A stretch of 7,120 bases of DNA from JACQNR01 sp049515175 (GTDB lineage: Bacteria; Acidobacteriota; Terriglobia; UBA7540). The DNA lies in contig JBEKUI010000240.1 in the NCBI GenBank assembly GCA_049515175.1, positions 1 through 7,120 of the forward strand, written 5' to 3'. The notes beneath the pieces were generated by a model, which was not told the origin of the DNA, did not search any database, and worked only from the letters and a program-made list of their open reading frames with translations. Of the stretch, positions 1 to 5,731 are shown in pieces; position 1 is the stretch's first letter; each line of letters starts with the position of its first letter. The position numbers were made by a program, and so were the translations under genes.

Positions 1-2026
1 TGCCGAACACCCGCCGGCCTTCCAGCACACCCTGCTCCAGTACCAGCAGGCTGTTTTCCAGCAGGATGATATCGGATGACTCCTTGGCGATGTCCACCGC
101 GCTGTCCACCGAGATGCCCACATCGGCGGCCTTCAAGGCCGGGGCGTCGTTGATGCCGTCGCCCATGAACCCCAACACGTGGCCCTTACTCTGGAGCGCA
201 CGGATGATGTGTTCCTTGTGAGCCGGGGCCAGCCTGGCAAAGACGCTGGTGGCGCTGGCGGCTTCGGCCAGTTCCGTCTCGCTCATCGTCTCGATTTGAG
301 AGCCGAGCAAGAGATGCTCCACCGGCATGCCTACTTCCTTGCAGATGTAGGCGGTGATGATCTCATTATCGCCCGTCAGAACCTTGACGTTCACGCTTAG
401 GTCGTGAAGCCGCTTCAAAGCCTCTGTGGCGGTGTCCTTGGGCGGGTCGAGGAAGGCCAGGAAACCCAGCAGGATCAGGTCCGACTCATCCTTGACCGAG
501 TAAACCGGCTCATCTGAGGAGCCCGGCATTTGCTTGTAAGCCAGCGCGATCACCCGGAAGCCCTGACCATTCAGGTCGTCCGCTATCTGCCGGCGTTTCG
601 CGTCGTGTTCAGGCTGAACCGCAACCACCTCCCCTTGGAGTTCCACCCGGGTGCACAGGCTCATCACTTCATCCACCGCGCCTTTACAGATCAGCGTGTT
701 CAACCCGGTTTCATCTTCCACGACCACCGACATCCGGCGCCGCACGAAGTCGAAAGGAATCTCGTCGATTTTGCGGTACTTCTCTTTCGCTTTCAGGCGT
801 TCTTCCAGTTCCTCATGGTCGAGGATCGCTTCGTCGAGCAGGTTCTTCAACCCTGTATGGTGGTAGCTGTTCAGGTAGCCGTAATGCAGTACCTTCTCGC
901 TGGGATCGCCGTGCGCGTCCAGATGCTTTTCGAGCACGATCTTGCCCTGGGTAAGGGTGCCGGTCTTGTCGGTGCATAGCACGTCCATCGCCCCGAAGTT
1001 CTGGATGGCGTTCAGGCGCTTGACGATTACTTTCTTGCGGGCCATTGCCAGGGCGCCTTTGGACAGGTTAACGGTCACGATCATGGGCAGCATCTCGGGG
1101 GTCAGCCCGACTGCCACGGCCATGGCAAACAGGAAAGCTTCCAGCCAGTTGTGCTTGCTCAGTCCGTTGATGAGGAACACAGCCGGAACCATCACGGCGA
1201 TGAAGCGGATCATCAGCCAGGTGAACTTGTTGACGCCCTTGTCGAAGCTGGTCAACTGGCGCTGCCCGACGATACTGGCGGCCAGCGACCCAAAGTAGGT
1301 TCGGTCCCCGGTACGGATGACCACTGCCGTCGCGGACCCGCTCTCCACGTTGGAGCCCAGGAAGCAGATGTTGGGAAGTTCCAGCGGATTCTGAACGTTT
1401 GCCGAAGCCGGGGCGGCCTTCTTCTCCACAGGCAGGGCTTCGCCGGTGAGGGCCGCTTGATTTAAGAACAGGTCTTTGGCGAGAAGCACCCGTACATCAG
1501 CCGGCACCATATCGCCGGCTGCCAGCCGGATGATATCGCCAGGCACCAACATCTTGAGCGATACTTCTTCCTCTTTGCCGCCTCGCACCAACGTCGCCGT
1601 GTTGCTGACCATCGCTTGGAGCTTCGCGGCCGCGTTATCGGCGCGCATCTCCTGGAAGAAACGCAACACCACGCCCAGAACCACCATCACGAAAATGACC
1701 ACCGTCGCCCGCAGGTCACCGGTTAGAAAGGAAAGCACGCCCAGCGCCAGGAGCAGGAGGACCAATGGATTCTTGATGTTACCCAAGAGGCGCATCAGGG
1801 CCGATTGACGCTTCTCTCGGGCAATCTCGTTCGTCCCGACCTGCTTCAAGCGAGAACCGGCTTCCGCCTCGCTCAGGCCGCCCAGTTGCGATCCAAGCTC
1901 CTTCAGGACGGTATCGGTATCGGCGCGCGCCTTTTCCAATAGTTGAACGGAATAATGCGCGCCGTCCCCGCCAGGGAGGTTACCTGGGCGCGGAGATGCG
2001 CTCAGAGTCTTCTTTGAAATTTCCAT
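1..2026 (-). CDS. mgtA: Magnesium-translocating P-type ATPase (P3B, MgtA-like), 3' end outside window
   Basis: This is an inner-membrane ATP-driven Mg2+ importer; 675 codons are visible. An N-terminal cation-ATPase region (about residues 40-75) is followed by membrane segments near 85-125, the actuator loop TGEALPVEK (T194), the P3B-type TM4 motif VGLTPEMLP (P310), the phosphorylation loop CTDKTGTLTQGKIVLE with Asp353, the nucleotide-binding KGA (K448), and the hinge GDGINDAP (G622). Several stretches, including NFGAMD, IDEIPFDF and RRRMSVVV, match E. coli MgtA as I remember it. The missing part should be roughly 220 residues holding the last membrane segments. The start is ATG at 2026, preceded by AGAGG with 5-nt spacing; the ATG four bases upstream hits a stop after 16 codons. 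The actuator motif reads TGEA rather than the usual TGES. It is the last visible gene of the operon, 27 nt after cbpM, with no room for its own leader. Confidence 0.96.
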   Translation of the reverse strand, partial: MEISKKTLSASPRPGNLPGGDGAHYSVQLLEKARADTDTVLKELGSQLGGLSEAEAGSRLKQVGTNEIAREKRQSALMRLLGNIKNPLVLLLLALGVLSFLTGDLRATVVIFVMVVLGVVLRFFQEMRADNAAAKLQAMVSNTATLVRGGKEEEVSLKMLVPGDIIRLAAGDMVPADVRVLLAKDLFLNQAALTGEALPVEKKAAPASANVQNPLELPNICFLGSNVESGSATAVVIRTGDRTYFGSLAASIVGQRQLTSFDKGVNKFTWLMIRFIAVMVPAVFLINGLSKHNWLEAFLFAMAVAVGLTPEMLPMIVTVNLSKGALAMARKKVIVKRLNAIQNFGAMDVLCTDKTGTLTQGKIVLEKHLDAHGDPSEKVLHYGYLNSYHHTGLKNLLDEAILDHEELEERLKAKEKYRKIDEIPFDFVRRRMSVVVEDETGLNTLICKGAVDEVMSLCTRVELQGEVVAVQPEHDAKRRQIADDLNGQGFRVIALAYKQMPGSSDEPVYSVKDESDLILLGFLAFLDPPKDTATEALKRLHDLSVNVKVLTGDNEIITAYICKEVGMPVEHLLLGSQIETMSETELAEAASATSVFARLAPAHKEHIIRALQSKGHVLGFMGDGINDAPALKAADVGISVDSAVDIAKESSDIILLENSLLVLEQGVLEGRRVFG

Positions 2027-2031
2027 CCATA

Positions 2032-2036
2032 CCTCT
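2032..2036 (-). promoter_or_regulatory. Ribosome binding site of mgtA
   Basis: AGAGG on the minus strand lies 5 nt before the ATG at 2026. It selects this start over the out-of-frame ATG at 2030, which leads to an early stop. Confidence 0.6.
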
Positions 2037-2053
2037 TCTGTGTGTTCGCCTTC

Positions 2054-2392
2054 TTAGTGGTTCCGCAAAAAGCGCAATTCGGCGCGCAGGTGCTCTACCT
2101 CATCGAGCAGATCGAACATGGTCTTGAGCCAGGCCAAATCGAGGCCGTGAACGGTGCGCAAGTGCTCGATCCGCCGCACGGTGTAAATCGCCTCTTCCGT
2201 GAATTCCATCACCCCATACGGTGGCTGAAAGACCGGTCGTACAAGGCCGGAACGACAATAGATCAGAATGGACCGGCGAGGGACACCCGCGAGATGAGCG
2301 GCCGCATCGAGGCTGTACAGGGCGTTTGGCTTCGGCTGAAACAACTCCAAAGCAAGAGTCGAAGGGATGTCCGGATCAAATCGTTTGTTCAT
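2054..2392 (-). CDS. cbpM: CbpM-like MerR-family modulator of the J-protein CbpA
   Basis: The product is 112 residues. Residues 26-50 form a MerR-type helix-turn-helix (YSLDAAAHLAG, then a segment ending CRSGLVRP), residues 62-80 contain FTEEAIYTVRRIEHLR, and the C-terminus is a helical LDEVEHLRAELRFLRN segment. This layout, the length, and the position directly after a CbpA gene fit CbpM, which in E. coli binds the J-domain of CbpA and inhibits its co-chaperone and DNA-binding activities. The start is ATG at 2392, which overlaps the cbpA stop as ATGA. An in-frame ATG at 2440 lies deep inside cbpA and is unlikely. There is only a weak GAAG upstream, so translation probably depends on coupling to cbpA. 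It could alternatively act as a DNA-binding regulator, because the HTH is recognisable. Confidence 0.85.
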   Translation of the reverse strand: MNKRFDPDIPSTLALELFQPKPNALYSLDAAAHLAGVPRRSILIYCRSGLVRPVFQPPYGVMEFTEEAIYTVRRIEHLRTVHGLDLAWLKTMFDLLDEVEHLRAELRFLRNH

Positions 2393-3360
2393 GAGGTTTT
2401 CTTCGGGTTGAACGTCGATTTTGCGGCCAACTGCTCCCACAGGACTTTTTCATCCGGTGTAACATGCGACGGGACCTGGATGGACACAATGGCATACAGG
2501 TCGCCCCGCGTTCCGTCCCCCGTGGGCAAGCCCTTCCCACGCAAACGAAATTGCCGTTCCGCCGCTGTGCCCGCCGGAATTTTCACGGATACCCTTCCAT
2601 CAAGAGTTGGGATGTGGGCGGTGGCACCCAGCACCGCTTCCCACGGGGACAGCTCCAAATCGTAATACAGGTCAGCACCCCGCACGCGGAAGTCGGGGTG
2701 CTGGGCGAACTTCACACGCAAGTAGAGATTGCCCGAATCGCCCCCACCGATGCCTTCCTGGCCTTTGCCCGCGAGACGGATGAGCTGCGCTTCCCGTACG
2801 CCGGGTGGGATTTTCACCCGCAAGGTCTGCATTGTCGATTGCCCGGTGCGCGGATCGGTACGCTGTAGGCGGATCGTCCGCGTCGAACCGTGCAAGATTT
2901 CGCCAAGCGTCACCAAGATGTCGCCCTCGATGTCCTGGCCGCGTTGGGCGAATGGCGCGACGCCCGTGCCATTCTCCCCCGTTCGGCCGAAACCACCAAA
3001 TGGGCGACCGCGACTTCCAAAGAACTGCTCGAAGAAATCGCTGAAGCCCGTGCCATCGAAATGGAATTCAGAACCCTCTTCGGGACCTCCGCCGAATCCG
3101 CCCTGCGGCTGCGTCGACTGCCGTTCCGGACGGTTCCAGTTCGCTCCCAGTTCGTCGTACTTTCGTCGTTTCTCCGGGTCGCTGAGGACTTCGTTGGCCT
3201 CGTTGATTTCCTTGAATTTCTCCTCAGCAATTGTTTTGTTTCTGGCGACGTCGGGGTGATACTGGCGGGCAAGCTTGCGGAATGCCTTCTTGATTTCCGC
3301 CTCGCTCGCGTCTCGGGCCACGCCGAGAACGTCGTAGTAGTCCTTGAATTCAACGGGCAC
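2389..3360 (-). CDS. cbpA: CbpA-type J-domain co-chaperone (DnaJ without zinc finger)
   Basis: This cytoplasmic Hsp40 is 323 residues from the GTG start. The J-domain spans residues 3-72 with HPD at 35-37, the motif that stimulates Hsp70 ATPase. A Gly/Phe-rich linker (about 85-132) follows, then two DnaJ C-terminal beta domains (about 141-298) with VKIPPGV and VKIPAGT, and a tail LWEQLAAKSTFNPKK that closely resembles the end of E. coli CbpA. No CxxCxGxG zinc-finger repeats are present, which separates it from DnaJ. I chose GTG at 3360 because it puts the initiator just before EFKDYYDVLGV, as in family members, and has GGAG 6 nt upstream. An in-frame ATG at 3390 would add ten residues unlike the family. 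It overlaps grpE by 11 nt and cbpM by 4 nt. Confidence 0.93.
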   Translation of the reverse strand: MPVEFKDYYDVLGVARDASEAEIKKAFRKLARQYHPDVARNKTIAEEKFKEINEANEVLSDPEKRRKYDELGANWNRPERQSTQPQGGFGGGPEEGSEFHFDGTGFSDFFEQFFGSRGRPFGGFGRTGENGTGVAPFAQRGQDIEGDILVTLGEILHGSTRTIRLQRTDPRTGQSTMQTLRVKIPPGVREAQLIRLAGKGQEGIGGGDSGNLYLRVKFAQHPDFRVRGADLYYDLELSPWEAVLGATAHIPTLDGRVSVKIPAGTAAERQFRLRGKGLPTGDGTRGDLYAIVSIQVPSHVTPDEKVLWEQLAAKSTFNPKKTS

Positions 3361-3952
3361 GGCTGGCTCCGGGGGAAGGGCCCAGATCATTCACAATGAC
3401 CTTGGCCGGACGAAACACTTCGTCGCCGCGGCAGTAGCCACGCTGGATGACTTCGAGGACGATATGATCGGGCTGGCTGCGGTCGTGCCGCAAAGAAACG
3501 GCTTCGTGCCGGTGAGGATCGAAGGGCCGACCAACGTCCTCGACGGCCCCAATGCCGTGGCGCTGGAGTAACTGGCCCAACTGTTGCGATGTCATTTCCA
3601 CACCTTGATGTAATTGCTCGGGGGAAATGGACTGCTCGGAGGCCAGGGCGCGTTCGAGATTGTCGAGAACGCGCAGCAGGTCGAGGATGAAAGATTCCTT
3701 CTCTGCAGATGCTTGTCGCTCGGAATCGCGCCGGGTGCGCTTTTTAAAGTTGTCGAAGTCGGCGGCGAGGCGCAGGTAATCGTCCTTCTGTGCGGCCAAC
3801 TCTTTCTGGAGTATGGCTGGGTCAGCCGACGCAGAATCAGCGACTGGCGCGGGCGCATTCTGCGAATCGGTCGCCGGCCTTGGATGATTGAGGTCCATGG
3901 TTTGCCCGTCGCAACTCTCTGATCGAACGCCGCTTTTTTTCTTAGAGTTCAT
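3350..3952 (-). CDS. grpE: GrpE nucleotide exchange factor
   Basis: The 200-residue product is the cytoplasmic exchange factor that releases ADP from Hsp70 (DnaK). A disordered, Ala/Pro-rich N-terminus (1-45) precedes a long helix (about 46-105) containing DYLRLAADFDNFKKRTRRD and LRVLDNLERAL, which is the dimer stalk. The C-terminal beta-wing (about 141-187) holds the GrpE signature: FDPHRHEAV, then VLEVIQRGY and PAKVIV. Length matches the family (about 180-210). The start is ATG at 3952, overlapping the upstream stop as ATGA; no clear Shine-Dalgarno precedes it, so coupling is likely. An internal ATG at 3898 also lacks a good site. The terminal tail is rich in Ser, Pro, Gly and Arg and overlaps the cbpA start. 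No dnaK is found in the window, so the partner must be elsewhere. Confidence 0.95.
   Translation of the reverse strand: MNSKKKSGVRSESCDGQTMDLNHPRPATDSQNAPAPVADSASADPAILQKELAAQKDDYLRLAADFDNFKKRTRRDSERQASAEKESFILDLLRVLDNLERALASEQSISPEQLHQGVEMTSQQLGQLLQRHGIGAVEDVGRPFDPHRHEAVSLRHDRSQPDHIVLEVIQRGYCRGDEVFRPAKVIVNDLGPSPGASRAR
3367..3370 (-). promoter_or_regulatory. Ribosome binding site deciding the GTG start of cbpA
   Basis: GGAG on the minus strand sits 6 nt before GTG at 3360 and inside the last codons of grpE. The competing ATG at 3390 has only AAGG about 9 nt upstream. Confidence 0.5.
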
Positions 3953-4644
3953 GCGATTGCCCGCGCAATGAGGAATGCGGCTGTCGCCGCCAATCCCCCG
4001 ACCACGAGGGTCTGGAGCGCGCTGCGCAGCGGTGCGGCGCCTGTGAAGCGGGCTTTGACAAATCCAAAGATGATTAAGGCCAGCAGCGTAACCACAACCG
4101 AGACTCGTAATGCGACAGCGAGTTTCCCCAGCAGCATGTAGGGCAGCAATGGAATCAACCCCCCGGCAATGTAGGCGCCACCAATCGTCACCGCGCTTTT
4201 CATCGCCCGCTTGGGGTCCGGCATTTCGAGGCCCAGCTCGAAGCGCATCATGAAATTGACCCAGGCCTGTCGATTGCGGCGTAACGCCGCGACCACGGGA
4301 GCGCTTTCTTCAGGAGCGATCTCGTAGGCTTCAAAAAGTCCGGTAATCTCTTGCGCCTCCACCTCCGGGACGGACCGGGTTTCTTGCTCCTCACGCCGCC
4401 GCTCGCTGGCATAATGTTCGGCATCGCTCCGAGCGGCCAGATATCCTCCCAAGCCCATGGCGATTGCGCCCGCGGAGATTTCCGCAATCCCCGCCGTGAC
4501 GACCACGCGGGTGGCAACCGCCGCACCTGACAGTCCGGCGGCCAGAGCGAAAGGGACCGTCAGTCCATCCGCCATACCGATCACGACATCCCGCACCGTC
4601 TCGCTGGCCGTGAAATGGCGCTCAATGTGTGGGGTTTGTGGCAT
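3949..4644 (-). CDS. VIT1/CCC1-family transmembrane metal (Fe/Mn) transporter
   Basis: The 231-residue membrane protein has the VIT1/CCC1 layout: DVVIGMADGLTVPFALAAGL (residues 19-38) leads TM1, TM2 carries AEISAGAIAMGLGGYLAARS (54-73), a charged Glu-rich cytoplasmic segment (about 74-143; ERRREEQETR, EVEAQEITGLFEAYEI) follows, and three more hydrophobic segments lie near 150-170, 176-198 and 206-230. Family members move Fe2+ or Mn2+ out of the cytoplasm in exchange for protons, and the acidic loop binds metal; the actual substrate cannot be read here. I chose ATG at 4644 because GAGGG lies 6 nt upstream and family homology begins right after it. An in-frame ATG at 4875 would add 77 residues of intergenic-looking translation. 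It is the first gene of the operon and overlaps grpE by 4 nt. Confidence 0.9.
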   Translation of the reverse strand: MPQTPHIERHFTASETVRDVVIGMADGLTVPFALAAGLSGAAVATRVVVTAGIAEISAGAIAMGLGGYLAARSDAEHYASERRREEQETRSVPEVEAQEITGLFEAYEIAPEESAPVVAALRRNRQAWVNFMMRFELGLEMPDPKRAMKSAVTIGGAYIAGGLIPLLPYMLLGKLAVALRVSVVVTLLALIIFGFVKARFTGAAPLRSALQTLVVGGLAATAAFLIARAIA

Positions 4645-4646
4645 AC

Positions 4647-4664
4647 GTTTCCCTCGTGTGAAAC
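4647..4664 (-). promoter_or_regulatory. Hairpin with the VIT Shine-Dalgarno in its loop
   Basis: On the minus strand GTTTC and GAAAC form a perfect 5-bp stem around an 8-nt loop, ACACGAGG. The GAGGG ribosome site spans the loop and the first base of the 3' arm, and the ATG begins 2 nt after the stem. A weak AU-rich stem here could tune translation initiation of the first operon gene. The stem is short and may be chance. Confidence 0.35.
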
Positions 4665-4668
4665 CACT

Positions 4669-4690
4669 CGCCGCATTCTCCCGTGCGGCG
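4669..4690 (-). repeat. Inverted repeat, 7-bp GC stem upstream of VIT
   Basis: CGCCGCA and TGCGGCG pair perfectly around an 8-nt loop. There is no T-run on either side, so it does not look like an intrinsic terminator. It sits 4 nt upstream of the ribosome-site hairpin and would be part of the leader of the VIT operon. Confidence 0.4.
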
Positions 4691-4790
4691 CGCAGCGCAG
4701 CGAAACAGTCAGCTTTACGAAGGCTGGAACTAGCCCGCCCATTGGCGCCTGGCTTGTCTGTTTTCGCCGTTGCCCCTTCTATTTTTCTTA

Positions 4791-4829
4791 CTGTCATCCT
4801 CAGCGAAGGAGGAATGCTTCTACAGGATC
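4791..4829. repeat. Sequence resembling a dispersed intergenic repeat
   Basis: The stretch beginning CTGTCATCCTCAGCGAAGGA and ending ACAGGATCT resembles the TGTCATCCTGAGCGAAG-type sequences that I recall as dispersed in intergenic DNA of many bacteria, including Acidobacteriota. It has internal symmetry: TCCTC (4797-4801) pairs with GAGGA (4809-4813), and an outer ATCCT pairs with AGGAT. Only one copy is present in the window, so its repeat status rests on recollection. Confidence 0.4.
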
Positions 4830-4928
4830 TGCACAAGCCATTCGCGGTGAATGAGACACTGCGCCTCTGCCTCACGTTGTCGATTTCCGAACGGCCCCAA
4901 AAGCTGGGAATCCGGGTCGTGCGTATTC

Positions 4929-4960
4929 ATCAGATCACGCTCAGCAAAGCGAGATCTGAT
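4929..4960. repeat. Long near-perfect hairpin (8+4 bp, one mismatch)
   Basis: ATCAGATC pairs with GATCTGAT, then an A-A mismatch, then CGCT pairs with AGCG, leaving the 6-nt loop CAGCAA. No T-run follows on either strand. This is one of the longest inverted repeats I found in the window and lies in the upstream region of the VIT operon. Confidence 0.65.
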
Positions 4961-4969
4961 GCCGCCGTG

Positions 4970-5025
4970 CGGCTCTTTCGGCTGAGTTGTTGGAGACTCA
5001 GCGCTGTTCTTCTATGCAAGAGCCG
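4970..5025. repeat. Nested inverted repeats adjacent to the 4929-4960 hairpin
   Basis: An outer pair, CGGCTCTT (4970-4977) with AAGAGCCG (5018-5025), encloses an inner perfect 7-bp pair, GCTGAGT (4981-4987) with ACTCAGC (4996-5002). The internal loop is asymmetric (3 nt and 15 nt). With the hairpin only 9 nt away, this gives a three-stem block that looks like a folded RNA or a structured DNA site. I do not recognise a known riboswitch. Confidence 0.55.
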
Positions 5026-5079
5026 AATTGACCTAACGGTGTGTCCCCCGGCGTGAAAGCTGGCGGCCTGGCGCTGCCG

Positions 5080-5202
5080 TCATCGAACCACCGCGTCGGC
5101 CGAGTCAGGCTGCCAAACAGTGATTGGATGGATTTCGCCAAACTTCGCATGGGGCATCTTGGTCGTGACGATACTCTTCAGTTTCGTGCGGTCGTTCACC
5201 AT
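5080..5202 (-). CDS. Candidate small ORF, 40 residues, unknown
   Basis: An ORF of 40 codons (begins MVNDRTKLKSIV, ends DSADAVVR) starts 19 nt after the stop of the 69-residue candidate upstream. Its composition is soluble and plausible, but there is no clear ribosome site and no family recognised. Both other strand frames here are also open, so the open frame itself is weak evidence. Confidence 0.25.
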   Translation of the reverse strand: MVNDRTKLKSIVTTKMPHAKFGEIHPITVWQPDSADAVVR

Positions 5203-5221
5203 CACCCGACGAAACTGTGTA

Positions 5222-5431
5222 TCACGCTGTACGTTCGCGAGGTCGGCCCTTCAGTGCTCTGGACCTTCGCACCAAGCCCTTCGCGTCCCTGCTTGCGGAG
5301 AGCTGCCTTGTTTTCGACACCAGCTTCTGAGACTGCCGAACGGTTTCCGCTTCCTTCGCATTCACGCGTGCAGTGATCTCTCGTCTTTCACCTGTGTTTG
5401 GCATATCTTTATGGTCTCTCATTTCTGCCAT
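5222..5431 (-). CDS. Candidate small basic protein, 69 residues, unknown
   Basis: The predicted product is highly charged and helical in character (for example REITARVNAKEAETVRQ) with a very basic C-terminal half (RRSRALKGRPRERTA); it has no membrane segment. I do not recognise a family. The start is uncertain: ATG codons at 5431, 5422 and 5404 are in frame and none has a strong ribosome site. It lies 116 nt downstream of the coiled-coil gene on the same strand. Its basic character would allow nucleic-acid or ribosome binding, but that is only inference from composition. Other frames are open over the same stretch, so it may be spurious. Confidence 0.4.
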   Translation of the reverse strand: MAEMRDHKDMPNTGERREITARVNAKEAETVRQSQKLVSKTRQLSASRDAKGLVRRSRALKGRPRERTA

Positions 5432-5465
5432 GCAAGACGTTCAGTTTTGCACAGATCCGCCACCA

Positions 5466-5481
5466 TCACCTGTCCAGGTCA
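5466..5481. promoter_or_regulatory. Operator-like palindrome
   Basis: The 16-bp site has the form T-N-ACCTG-2 nt-CAGGT-N-A with an exact inner 5-bp repeat. On the minus strand it overlaps a possible TATGAC -10 sequence ahead of the 69-residue ORF candidate. It could bind a dimeric regulator; this is unproven. Confidence 0.25.
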
Positions 5482-5547
5482 TATTGCGCCGCCGAACCTT
5501 GCAACTCATGATGGAATGGAGAATCAACGGTCCCCTCGGATTCGTGG

Positions 5548-5724
5548 CTATTCCCACTGTTCCAAAATCTCGATCTGCTTTCTGATGGACGCCACCCTGT
5601 CGTCCAATGCCTCGGCCTCCGCTTCGAGGTTGGGAGAGGTTTTTCTCAGCTTCCGGGCGTGGTGTTCCAGTTGATTGCCATCATGTTTGAGTGCTTCGAT
5701 AATAGGCTTTAATGCTACTTTCAT
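5548..5724 (-). CDS. Small coiled-coil protein, 58 residues, unknown function
   Basis: The product starts MKVALKPIIEALKHDGNQLE and ends VASIRKQIEILEQWE. Leu/Ile/Val positions recur with heptad-like spacing through residues 5-56 among Glu, Lys, Arg and Asp, so one long amphipathic helix or coiled coil is predicted. No family is recognised. ATG at 5724 is chosen because it is 7 nt after the stop of the membrane peptide and GGGAG lies about 10 nt upstream, inside that gene's last codons. An in-frame ATG at 5799 would overlap the membrane peptide almost entirely in another frame and is not favoured. The two genes look co-transcribed from the promoter at 5880-5908. It could partner the membrane peptide, but this is inference. 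Confidence 0.6.
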   Translation of the reverse strand: MKVALKPIIEALKHDGNQLEHHARKLRKTSPNLEAEAEALDDRVASIRKQIEILEQWE

Positions 5725-5731
5725 GATTGCT

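Larger units (their letters stand above)
4645..5079 (-). other. Gene-free leader region of the VIT-grpE-cbpA-cbpM-mgtA operon
   Basis: I see no convincing gene here on either strand; the open frames lack family resemblance and start signals. Contents are the two hairpins next to the VIT start, the dispersed-repeat-like stretch, and the nested inverted repeats at 4929-5025. A clear sigma70 or heat-shock sigma promoter for the operon was not recognised, so the transcription start is unknown. Confidence 0.5.

Noticed and set aside
530..1808. Several long plus-strand open frames opposite mgtA
   Set aside because: They are antisense to a complete, motif-rich P-type ATPase frame and show no family resemblance.
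2393..2440. Longer cbpM start at 2440
   Set aside because: It overlaps cbpA by 52 nt and adds residues unlike CbpM; the ATGA junction at 2392 is the natural start.
2042..3571. Long plus-strand open frames opposite cbpM, cbpA and grpE
   Set aside because: The minus-strand frames carry clear chaperone domains; the plus frames are GC-driven shadows.
4645..4875. N-terminal extension of the VIT protein from ATG at 4875
   Set aside because: The 77 extra residues look like translated intergenic DNA, while ATG at 4644 has GAGGG at 6 nt and family homology begins there.
4929..5025. Intrinsic terminator
   Set aside because: The stems are long, but no T-run follows on either strand.
5041..5110. Possible tRNA-like segment around TCGAACC
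   Set aside because: No acceptor stem, D arm or anticodon arm can be built around it.
5041..5674. Plus-strand frames of 111 and 184 residues in the accessory region
   Set aside because: No recognisable domain, no ribosome site, and odd composition rich in Ser, Arg, Cys and His; the hydrophobic stretch MIGWISPNFAWGILVV is isolated.
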